This document shows positions 54,715 to 64,000 of a stretch of 64,000 nucleotides of DNA, one piece after another. The stretch comes from Pegea sp. RAD2-039. Lineage: Eukaryota; Chordata; Thaliacea; Salpida; Salpidae. Position 1 is the first letter of the stretch. Every line of letters begins with the position of its first letter. A program made the translations under genes and the position numbers. Below the pieces are notes generated by a model. That model had not been told where the DNA came from and made no database searches. It worked only from the letters and a program-made list of their open reading frames with translations. The stretch lies in assembly GCA_034620365.1 (NCBI GenBank), contig JAQGEQ010000071.1, forward strand, positions 372,001 to 436,000, given 5' to 3'.

Positions 54715-55887
54715 ATGGAAGCTGGTATGATGGAAGTTGCTCAACAGCTTAAAGATAATCCAGACTTAGCCAAACTTTTTATTGAGGAGCAAAAGAAACT
54801 TGAAGCTCAGGTAATGTTGTGCTTTCTGAATTTTTATTTTGTGAATATGAAATATCGCAGATCAAATGATTTAATTTTTATCAATTAGATTATTTCAAAG
54901 TTTATACAAATAAATAGATTTTTGCTTTTCATTTTTTTAAATTTGAGTTTTCATTTTTTATTACCTTTGTGTAACTTAAAATTATTAATTTATATATTTC
55001 TAAAATTAATTCATTTTATTGAAAGAAGATTTTTGTATAAATTTTATTTGTAATCCATACTACATGGTCGACTTTTTTACTAACATGCTTGAAGTTCATC
55101 TTAACTTAAAAAGTTGTTTGCTAAATGTTATTTTATATAAAATATAAACTTATGAACTATAAAATATCCGCTTATATATTAATGGCTAGTAACAAGATTA
55201 TTTTATAAATGTGAAGGACTGATTTTTTTGGTTGAATAGCTTTAATAATAATAAGTTTAAATAGAACTTAATAATGTTTTTATCATGTATTGTTTATCCT
55301 AAGTTGATTCTTACATTTAAGTTCTTTTATAAAGTAATCTAAAAAATCTAATAATGAAAACTTTAATAAGCTAACATTATAATTTTTTATATAATATATG
55401 ATGTTATAATATTTTTAAGTAAGAATAGTAATTTTATAAACAATAATTTTCTATTCATCCTGATCAATATCTTAATTAATATATATAATATTTATTTAAT
55501 TTTAGACTAACTACATTGTTATGTTTGTTTGAAACCAAAACTAAGCAAATATATATATGAACTTATACACATATTTTACAATTTACTTTCATTTTTGAAG
55601 TTGAACCAGCTATATCTTTTAACAGATTTTTAATCCTAAATTCTGTTGATTTTTTTATTGATAAAACTTGAAATACCTTAAAACTGATTTATTTTCATCT
55701 CAATATTTTTTAGGATCAATTGAAGTCTATTGTGAACAAGCTCACTTCTGATTGTTGGGATAAATGTGTTGATAAGGTTGGTTCGAGTCTTGGACGACAA
55801 GAAACATGTTTGTCTAACTGTGCTGAACGGTATTTGGATACTGATCAGTTGATCAGACAAAGAATGGCTGGTTCTGGAGCTAAATAG
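54715..55887 (+). CDS. TIMM8: Mitochondrial import chaperone Tim8
   Basis: Two exons, 54715-54810 and 55714-55887, encode 89 residues. Small Tim proteins escort hydrophobic precursors across the mitochondrial intermembrane space; Tim8 pairs with Tim13 in a hexamer. The twin CX3C motif is present: CWDKC (46-50) and CLSNC (64-68), the cysteines forming two disulfides. CWDKC.DK.G and CAERYLDTDQLI fit Tim8 (CWEKCMDKPG, CVERFIDTSQFI) better than Tim13 or Tim10. The start is the first ATG after a strong acceptor (TTCTTTTGCAG, ending at 54668); the frame is open further upstream but only from a non-ATG codon. That acceptor, 46 bases before the ATG with no obvious partner exon, suggests a 5' UTR intron or trans-splicing. 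Confidence 0.93.
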
Positions 55888-56031
55888 ATCAGTTTCATTA
55901 TAACTCAGCACTATTAATAGGTTATGTTTAAGTTGCCTAGTTAATTATTTAAATTTATGATGTTTGTTTGAACTTTTTGAAACCATAGAATATAAAATGT
56001 TATCAATTTAAAGTTGTGGTTTGTTGTTGTT

Positions 56032-56037
56032 AATAAA
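56032..56037 (+). terminator. Tim8 polyadenylation signal
   Basis: AATAAA lies about 145 bases after the Tim8 stop codon. A second AATAAA at 56090-56095 is an alternative. Confidence 0.55.
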
Positions 56038-56099
56038 ATGATTACTTATCAATCTTTTTTATACACTGAGGTCTTGACACTATTCTACAAATAAAGTTT

Positions 56100-56769
56100 T
56101 GCTAACTTCATAAGATATCCTCCTATTTTGACCTGAAAATAATTTGTTTATCTAACTAAAAATGTAGTAGATGACAGCAAATCTCGTTTATTGCTTCCCG
56201 TCTAGCTATTAAAATAACTTCTTAAACTTAAGAAGTTGAATCAAAATGGCATCATCACTAGTGAGCCACCTAAACAAATGAATATAAATATTCAATGCAA
56301 TATTCTAGTATTTCATATACTGTAAATAAAAGTCTGCCAACCATTTTCATCAAAAATGTCATTCAGTGTTACTGATGAACTAAACCAGTAGAAAGAGGTT
56401 TCTTGCAAATTGTTCCGAATAGATAATCCTGGCGTCGCTTAACTGGAGTTATATGATTTGTTACGCTTTTTTCCAATATTCTTTATAATATTATAAGTAT
56501 AAATTACTTTAATAATTTCAATTCATAGTAAAGTATACGGGGGTGTACTTAAATCAAAACTAATTAAATGATTTCTATCATTTGCTTTTATCTTTCCCTT
56601 TTCATGCTTTTAAAAATAAGAACTTTCTAAGCACTGAATTCAAAGATGAATGGTCAATTATTTTTACTTTTTATATCTCTTAATCAAATCAGCATTAAAT
56701 TGCATTAAATCTTGCATCAAATCCCATAATGAAAATTGTATACATTTATCTATTCAACGCATGAGTGCA
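56100..56769. other. Intergenic stretch, no gene recognised
   Basis: I see nothing coding between the Tim8 3' end and the LINE fragments. Confidence 0.5.
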
Positions 56770-57300
56770 GTTAACACAAAGTTACAAATTATACAACTCT
56801 TATAACAAACACAAAATGTTATGACTGCAGAAAAATAAAGAAAAAGTCTCGAGCTTTGCAGTTCAACATAAGTAATGTAAATAAATAGGAAGGCTGCAAA
56901 CACAACTATAACAAAGCTGAAATAAAAAAATTAACTAGAAAAACAAATGGCAGCAAAATATATCACTTGTGAACAAAATTAATCTAATCACACTTTTTTT
57001 AACTAAAGTCTAGAAGATGTGAGAAAATTTGCTGTACTTATGGAGCTGAGTAAAAAATTCTAAGCAGTGGTTATCTAATTAAAAGGGGCTACTGGCCCAC
57101 TAGACGTTATCAAACTTATTAGTAGAGTCAATTTTAAACGACAAAGCTCTGATAACAGAAGAAGAATTGTGATCTATAAGGAAATCATTAAAGTTAAGGT
57201 GGGAAGAAGATTCAAATGAGATAAGCCTTTAAGTAGAACTGTTTAAATTTAGATGAAATTGTCGCAGAAAAACTGTAGCGATAGCCCATAGTTTAACATA
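56770..57300 (-). mobile_element. LINE fragment, minus orientation
   Basis: On the minus strand a decayed frame reads about HLNFNDFL, then IDHNSSSVIRALSFKIDST and further broken codons. A 3' UTR follows. The segment near 56960-57000 ('agtgtgattagattaatttt' and 'gttcacaagtgatata') matches the LINE copy at 42280-42860. The coding part has several stops and frameshifts, so it is dead. It abuts an oppositely oriented copy. Confidence 0.65.
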
Positions 57301-57740
57301 TGCTTCCAATTAAAGGGATGGGTGTTAGTCGCTTCAAATCTAACTCGATAAAATTTAGGATAGATCATGTCAACATTAGGGGCATTTGCAAACAAACTAA
57401 ATTAAACTATAGTACTTGGAACCAGCTGCTATCAGAATTGTCATGTCAGCATCACTTGTGATGTTCAAGCAGAAATTGAACCGTTATAATATTGTCAACG
57501 CTGCCATTTCTAAACTGTGATTTTTCCTTTTTTTATATTTTCAACATTCTGTGTAATTGTTCACTGTTGTATGCTTTGAGGGCTATCGAAATACCATGTG
57601 TTGCATCTTTTGCTATCTATATCTCCAACTTAATTATATATAATAAGTATTATTTGTGAGAATGTGTGTTATCGAAAGGTGCTCTCTTCAAGCATCCTCC
57701 CTCGCGTTTATTGTAATAAATAAACAAATAAACATAAAAA
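57301..57740 (+). mobile_element. LINE 3' end with RT C-terminal remnant, plus orientation
   Basis: Near 57414 the plus strand reads TWNQLLSEL and, after a one-base shift, VMSASLVMFKQKLNRYN, then NIVNAAISKL and a stop at about 57523. This is the usual end of CR1/jockey-type LINE proteins (WN.LP..v..A.S...FK..L). A 200-base 3' UTR follows, ending in 'cctccctcgcgtttattgta' and an AATAAATAAACAAATAAA tail. The 3' UTR matches the fragments at 18240-18425, 9553-9640 and 22681-22725. Confidence 0.8.
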
Positions 57741-59165
57741 AGAACAAAGGTGGTCGTAGGTGGAAGAGAAGAGAAGATTAATCGTACAGAATAATAATTT
57801 ATGATGTTACAGATGTAAAGGTTCAAAGTATGATCTTTTGGGTTCGTGATTACATTAAGTTCGAAAATTTGTACTCAAAAATTGAAGTGAATCACCTAAA
57901 CATAGACGAATAGTCCAACTATTTGAAGAAAATTAAAATTTCCCAAAAGAATATCCCTCGGCATAATACTAGCTACTACAGACATATGCAAGATAACTTT
58001 AATTATAAGCCACTTCTAAAGAGTGAGTAAGCACCACCTTATCTGGTGTTAATGTGATCATGCCAAATGATATCACAGCCAAGGAGAAAGGCCATTGGTT
58101 CTAACTTTTATTAGATAGTTAAAAATTGGCTAGGAAAAGTAGTTCAGTCTGGTTGGAGTCAAGATAATAAGACAAAAGACCATCTTATTAGTTTTAGATG
58201 TGATGTTAAAATAATTTATTAACATATAATATAAAGTAGTTAGGCTGAAAGTATTAGTAGCAATGTTAGTGTTAATCCCTTTAAACAAAGGTTCTTTTAT
58301 GAATTTTTAGTTTATCCTTTTGAAAAAAGATCGCGTTTTTGACAGCAAGATGTGCATCCTAAATCAACTTGAAGTATTATTTATACCAACTAAATACTTT
58401 TCTGCAGCTTCCTATAAATATACAGCACATTTGTTGTTAGTAGAGTAGATTAAGGTACAAAAAAAATAATATAGTTAAATCTTTATTTGGAGGCCCTATC
58501 ATTTGTATACTTAATTCTTAGGCTTTGAATCTTTTTATTAGAGAAAAACACACATTGTGGTAAAATTTCATTTTAGTTTTAGATCTGGGGATTTTTTTAC
58601 TAAAGGTATAGTTGAATTTGAAAAAAGTCTATTTTCATCAATTGATAGTAAGAAGCTAATACAGTTTACGCCTTAGACTAACAGCATATTTTTGCGAATG
58701 TAAAAAACAGATAACATTTGCTGGCAGTATATGTGATGCAATTAATATTTTATAGATATTTTTTTTTCTTGCAAACTATTTTTAAACTAAAATGATTGCA
58801 ACATAACTGTGGTGTAATCAACTTTCTTTTTGATTGATACATTGTACATTATTTTTAATCATGTTGTTATGTAGCTTGAAAGATTTTGAAATAAGTTTGA
58901 GAATTCTAAACAATAAATTATCACAGATAGGAAATTTAACTATAAAGTATCATGTAACTAAAATGAACTTCATGTTATTTGAGCTAAAATTTGTGAACTG
59001 TCTATCAAAAACTTGTTATTCTATATTACAGATTACTTTGATATGGACTTACAAAAATAATAAATTACTGGAACTATTTTATAATTTTCAAATAATTTTT
59101 TAAATATTTTTGTTCCGGTTGAGTGAATCTTTTGGAAAACCATTTTTATAGTACTTTTTACAATC
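57741..59165. other. Region upstream of the NADPH oxidase gene
   Basis: No coding exon recognised. The 89-codon frame at 58834-59103 is AT-biased and has no motif. The oxidase promoter presumably lies here, but I can identify no specific element. Confidence 0.5.
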
Positions 59166-62100
59166 ATGCGATTATTCAACTTGAAGGCGGGATTTATTAT
59201 AAATGATTTACCAAAATATATTTTTCTTGTGAGTAAAATTTGTTTATTACAAAAAATAAACTTTTAAACAAAACTTTTATTTCCTGATAAATATTTTTTG
59301 ATATTTAACAAAACCATTTGTTGTTATAGATTGCATATTTTGTACTCAATGCTTTTCTTTTTGGATATTATTACAATTATTATGATACAGATGAAAAGTT
59401 TTATTACACAAGAATTCTGATAGGCAAAGGTCTGGCTTTAGCTAGAGCTCCAGCAGCATGTTTGAATTTGAATTGTTGCTTTGTGTTGCTACCAGTATGC
59501 AGAAATTTATTGTCATATTTTCGCCAGGCATGCATGGTAATTAATATATATTGTTTTTGTTTTCGATTTGAAAAGTTTTCAATATTCAAAAATTTTTACT
59601 CAAAATTACTTCAAAATATTTCTTTCAGTGTTGTCCTAGAAGAATTAAAAGAATATTAGATAAAAACATCAAATTTCACCGCATATGCGCTTATATGATT
59701 GTGTTGATGACAAGTAAGTTATTAAAATTTAAATAATTTTGTTTGTAATTGAAAATTACTTCCAAACAATTTATCTAAATTTTGTTATTGACAGTGATAC
59801 ACTATTACGCTCACTGTTTCAATGTTGAACTTTACAATAAAGCATATCAAATGGAGCTAAGCACTTCTGGCACCACAAAAGAAAACGATTTAATTAAACT
59901 AAAACAAGCTCTTGCAGCACTGCAAGATACTGATACAACTAGTTATATAAACCCTCTCAAAGTTGGCTCGGTAAAAAATTCATTTTTAGCGACTGCAAAA
60001 GTTTAATTGAAAAGTTTTTAATTGTAGAACGACAGATGGACTGTTGGAACAGTTTTTACTTTAACTGGTGGCTGGACAGGACTAATTATAACCAGTGCTT
60101 TGTTCCTAATGGTAACTTCGTCTGTAGAATTCATCAGACGATCTTATTTCGAGGTCTTCTGGTTTACACATCATCTTTTTATTGTTTTTTATGGCTTTCT
60201 TTTAGTACATGGAATATCGTAAGTAACAATTTTCTGTTCCAACTGAAGTTTGACTTCACTTTTTTATTGATTCAATTGATCAATTCAGGAGACAGGTTCG
60301 AGGACAAACCGATCAAAGTCTTCAAGAGCATCCTGTTTCTTGCAGAAAGACTCCAGATTTATGGGGGTCAGCTTCCGGAGAATGTCCCATTCCTCAGTTT
60401 GAAGGAAGTCCTCCTGGAGTAAGTCTAATAAGATACTTGTTTAAAATTTCAATTAAACAAAAATTCAAGATACAAAAGTTGAAAATTTTTAAAAAGTTTT
60501 TTTATCTATTTTTAATACTTTTGTTACAGACTTGGAAATGGATAGTTGGTCCGTTGATTCTTTATATAATTGAAAGAATTATCCGAATATTTCGAAATTA
60601 TCAGCAAGTGAAAATACTCAAAGTAAAAAAAATATTTTCATTTTCTGCCACATAAGAAATATTTCTTTGAAAAATTCATTTTTTTCTAACAAAGGTTATC
60701 AAACATCCTTCAAAAGTCTTTGAAATCCAGATGAGAAAGAAGAAGTTTAAGGCGGAAGTTGGTCAATACATTTTCTTGAAATGTGAGAAACTTTCCGCTT
60801 TGGAATGGCATCCATTCACCTTGACATCAGTTAGTATCAATCATCAATCAATTGAATCTTTCAACGAACTGTTTGAAGGCTCCTGAGGAAGATTATTGTA
60901 GTGTCCACATCAGGGTTGTAGGAGATTGGACAACAGGACTTAGTAAGCTGGTCAGTGGTGGTACAGATGTAAGTTTTTTATCTATTTTTTATGATTATTT
61001 GTTTTAAATTGATTTTAAAGTTTCTTGTTTAATAAAAAGTCATTAAAAAGTTTTGAAATCATAAAAAGCTGCTTGGCTGTTAAAAGAGTTACTTTTTATT
61101 CTTTGAATTCACTTTGAATTTTTCATTATTGCTTTATTATCATAAGGGGTTTTAACTTCTTTTAAAAAATCATACTTTAGTTTATTTTTAACTTAATATG
61201 TTTTGTTTATTTGTAAAACAAACAATGATTTATTTCTAACTTTCTTAAATCATCCAACCTAAAGAAACACTAAACTGGAAAGTTATATGATTTTATCTTT
61301 CTCAATATTTTTGATAGAGTTTTTAAATCGAATTGAACATTGTATCAACAAACTCATAACACGATTACATTTCCTTGTTTTACAACATCTTTAGTTTTGA
61401 ACGGAAATATTGTGTTAAGTCTAAATAAAGCATTTGCAGATTACACCATCTGACCAGATGCCCAAAATGGCGATTGATGGACCTTTTGGAACTGCCAGTG
61501 AAGATGTCTTTATGTATGATGCAGCTATTTGCGTCGGATCAGGAATAGGAGTCACCCCATTTGCGTCTTTACTCAAATCTGTTTGGTTCGTTCTTTTTGA
61601 AAATTATTTTGATCTTTGTAACACATTGAGAAAAATGTGTGGACAGCAAACACGATGCTAAGATCTTCAAAAAAGTCTCGTAAAGGACATTTATTTAAAT
61701 TTAAAATAAAAAATTTACATTTTAAAGCTACGCACCACTAAGCATAAAAAACTTCTCGCTACAACTTCAGCTACTAGCAGCAACATTTTATCCTAATATA
61801 TCTAAGTGCTACTAATACAATTATTAAGTATAATTTCTTCTATTTTAATGAGAAATCATTTAATTGATTTTTCTGAATTTAATTCGATAGAAGTTTATTT
61901 GTATCGAGAACTTCTGCTTGATACAAAGTTTACATGAAAAACTTTACATTATTTCAGGTACAAAAACCTGGACCCTAATTTTAATATGCATCTGAAAAAA
62001 GTTTATTTCTTTTGGATCTGCCCTGAAATTAATGCATTTGAGTGGTTTGGAGATATGTTAATTCACCTTGAAAATCAACTGAATGAAGTTGGTCGCTCAG

Positions 62101-62867
62101 AACTAATTGAATATCACATCTATCTAACAAGAGGCTGGGATACGAAGCAGGTACATCGACAACTAACCTCGCAAATATTTTTATTTCTAACTTAGTCATG
62201 ACTCATGCTGTGAGCGAAAATATTCTGAAATATTTTCAACTAAATAATTAACAATTTTTATCTGAAGAAAAATTTGAATTAATTATTAAACAATAATTTA
62301 ATATAAGATTCCAAATTCCATACAAATTGTTTTTGAGAGTAAATGAGTTATATATGAGGTTCAGATTTAATTTAAAAATTTTCTATGTATAAAAAGATTT
62401 TTATTTTCAGATTTTTATTTGAAATTTATCTAAACGAAGTAATTACAAAGTTGCAGCTTTTAGTAACTCGTTGTCATTTCACTAATTATTTCCTTGATTT
62501 TATCATCGTTTGTTTACATTTTTTCATTATTACTTCGGATCTTGTTTCTGATCAGAATTATTCAACTTCCTTTTCAGGCTAAAACTATTTTTGCTCACGC
62601 TGAAGATAAAACAGACCTTATAACTGGTTTGGGTCAGAAAACTAATTATGGAAGACCAAACTGGGATGATGTCTTTAAAAGTGTTGCTAAAAATCATCCA
62701 AATAAAGACATTGGAGTCTTTTTTTGTGGAGTAGCAGCTCTTTCTCATATTGTAAGTTACTTGTTAATTGTAATTTTATCAAATATATTTTTTATCAGCT
62801 GCACAAGATGAGTAACAAATATTCTGTTGATGGAGTTCGATTTCATTACAATAAAGAAAACTTCTAG
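59166..62867 (+). CDS. NADPH oxidase, NOX2-like catalytic subunit
   Basis: Thirteen exons, 59166-59228, 59330-59536, 59629-59713, 59795-59970, 60028-60218, 60289-60418, 60530-60622, 60695-60829, 60879-60968, 61440-61585, 61958-62150, 62578-62751, 62799-62867, encode 583 residues (human NOX2: 570). The enzyme passes electrons from NADPH through FAD and two haems across the membrane to make superoxide. The four haem ligands align: His107, His121, His225, His238 (human 101, 115, 209, 222). ARAPAACLN and [13 protein letters not shown] mark the transmembrane core. HPFTLTS (354-360) binds [12 protein letters not shown] (404-412) and GSGIGVTP (423-430) bind NADPH. The chain ends in KENF like NOX2. 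There are no EF hands, so it is not NOX5 or DUOX. The CGP motif near the C-terminus is CGV (553-555). It presumably needs p22phox and cytosolic partners. Confidence 0.96.
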
Positions 62868-64000
62868 GATCAAACAGGGAAGACTGTTTGAGAACTCATG
62901 GAAACAAATATTTGTTTGATCGGTTTTATATTACATCTACAAGTTTAGCATCAAACTGAAGCTTGCTTGACTCCTTAAATTTTCTTATTCAAGTATCATG
63001 TACCAATCTTACGTGGGTTCTCTCATTACTACTTAATCAATCAAATATTATATATTTTTTATGAGGTTTTTTTTTAAATTTTATTGCTTAGCACATGAAA
63101 CTAGAATGTTTTAAATCTGTTTTTTAAGTTTTTCATAAATAACTTAATTCTATTTAAACTAAAACATTTTTACCAGTTAGCTAATGAAGAAAATTTTTCT
63201 TAAAAATATGTCTTCCTGTTTTGCAGTCAATTTATGATTCATAAATAACTAATATTTCTTACAAAGTGTCGTTAACCATTTATTTTGCTTAATTTAATCT
63301 TCTAATTAGCTATAATTTTATCTTTGATTAAATTCTTATTGAAAAATTGATATTTGCAATTGCCAAGTATAAGAATATTTATGTTGATGTATTTTTATTT
63401 TTTTACTCATTCACTTTACTCCAGATCTTTTACTGTTCTTCTTTCTGTATGATAAAAATTTATTTTTTCTTACAATCTTTTCTAAAAGTCTTTGGTTGTT
63501 GTCAGAATAGTAAAAAATATTTGATAACCTAATCAGAAGTTATTTTATTCTAGCGCTTTGCTTATTTGTACAACTTTCACGCAATAGAAGAAAACGTTTT
63601 GCTCTATAAGCTACATATTGCTTCTAAACTAGAATCTGCTTTTTGATAACTTGCTGTCAAATGTTTAATTTTTTTACTATCTTCAGGATAAAACTAGTAT
63701 TTTGAGCATTAATAGATTTTCAAATTTTATTATAAGTTTATACTTAAAGCAAAATTCCTAAATTTAAATATTTTTCTATTTAAATCATTTCTGAGTAATC
63801 TTATTTTTAATGAAACTTAGATTAAAGAACAGAAATTATATAATCTAAGTACAAATTCATCGTTCATGAAAAAAAAAACTTTTTGTCACATTAGTTAAAT
63901 GTCAGTTGATGTGGTTTTTTGATGAGCATTGTAAGGTTAATTTTGATGATCAACTTTAAAAGGCCATCTATTTTGGATGATATGTTTGTCCTTTTATGTT
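62868..64000. other. AT-rich stretch downstream of NADPH oxidase
   Basis: No gene seen. A possible ATTAAA polyadenylation signal lies at 63327-63332, but the 3' end of the oxidase transcript cannot be fixed. AATAAA at 62850-62855 falls inside the last coding exon, just before the stop codon. Confidence 0.45.

Noticed and set aside
59166-62867. DUOX or NOX5 identity for the oxidase
   Set aside because: There is no peroxidase domain or EF-hand region. Length, N-terminus and the KENF end match NOX2-type enzymes.

Overview
The window is nuclear DNA of an animal: very AT-rich (I estimate about three quarters A+T by eye), with spliced genes flanked by GT..AG introns, long non-coding stretches and decayed LINE retrotransposons. 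The best clue to the organism is the actin gene. Its protein carries the chordate muscle-actin residues (Cys13, Val132, Leu156, Asn165, Met179, Val204, Thr263, Ile270, Tyr282, Asn300, Ala368), and its introns lie at the positions known from vertebrate and ascidian muscle actins. An AT-rich, fairly compact chordate genome points to a tunicate. This is inference; the species is not identifiable from the sequence alone.

Seven protein genes could be resolved exon by exon, all with consistent splice phases. From left to right they are: a 14-exon gene for a single-pass membrane protein with a long coiled coil, resembling CLIMP-63/CKAP4 (minus, 17162-11940); muscle-type actin (plus, 25267-26696) with an upstream CArG/TATA promoter and a non-coding first exon; a class A peptide-receptor-like GPCR (minus, 35365-31487); adenylate kinase 1 (plus, 46305-48245); Arp3 (minus, 51438-49053), convergent with adenylate kinase; the mitochondrial chaperone Tim8 (plus, 54715-55887); and a NOX2-type NADPH oxidase (plus, 59166-62867).

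The rest is AT-rich sequence with no recognisable gene. It holds at least six fragments of a CR1/jockey-like LINE family, a 16-bp tandem repeat inside an intron, and several recent-looking tandem duplications of about 60-120 bp. I found no tRNA, rRNA or CRISPR array.

The genes do not form an operon or pathway. Actin and Arp3 are functionally related (Arp3 nucleates actin branches), and adenylate kinase 1 serves muscle energy balance, but their closeness may be chance. The most interesting signals are the coiled-coil gene, built from phase-0 exons several of which are exactly 42 codons (six heptads), and a pair of inverted ER-stress-type elements (ACGTGGCA / TGCCACGTCA) upstream of it, in a position that could be its promoter.
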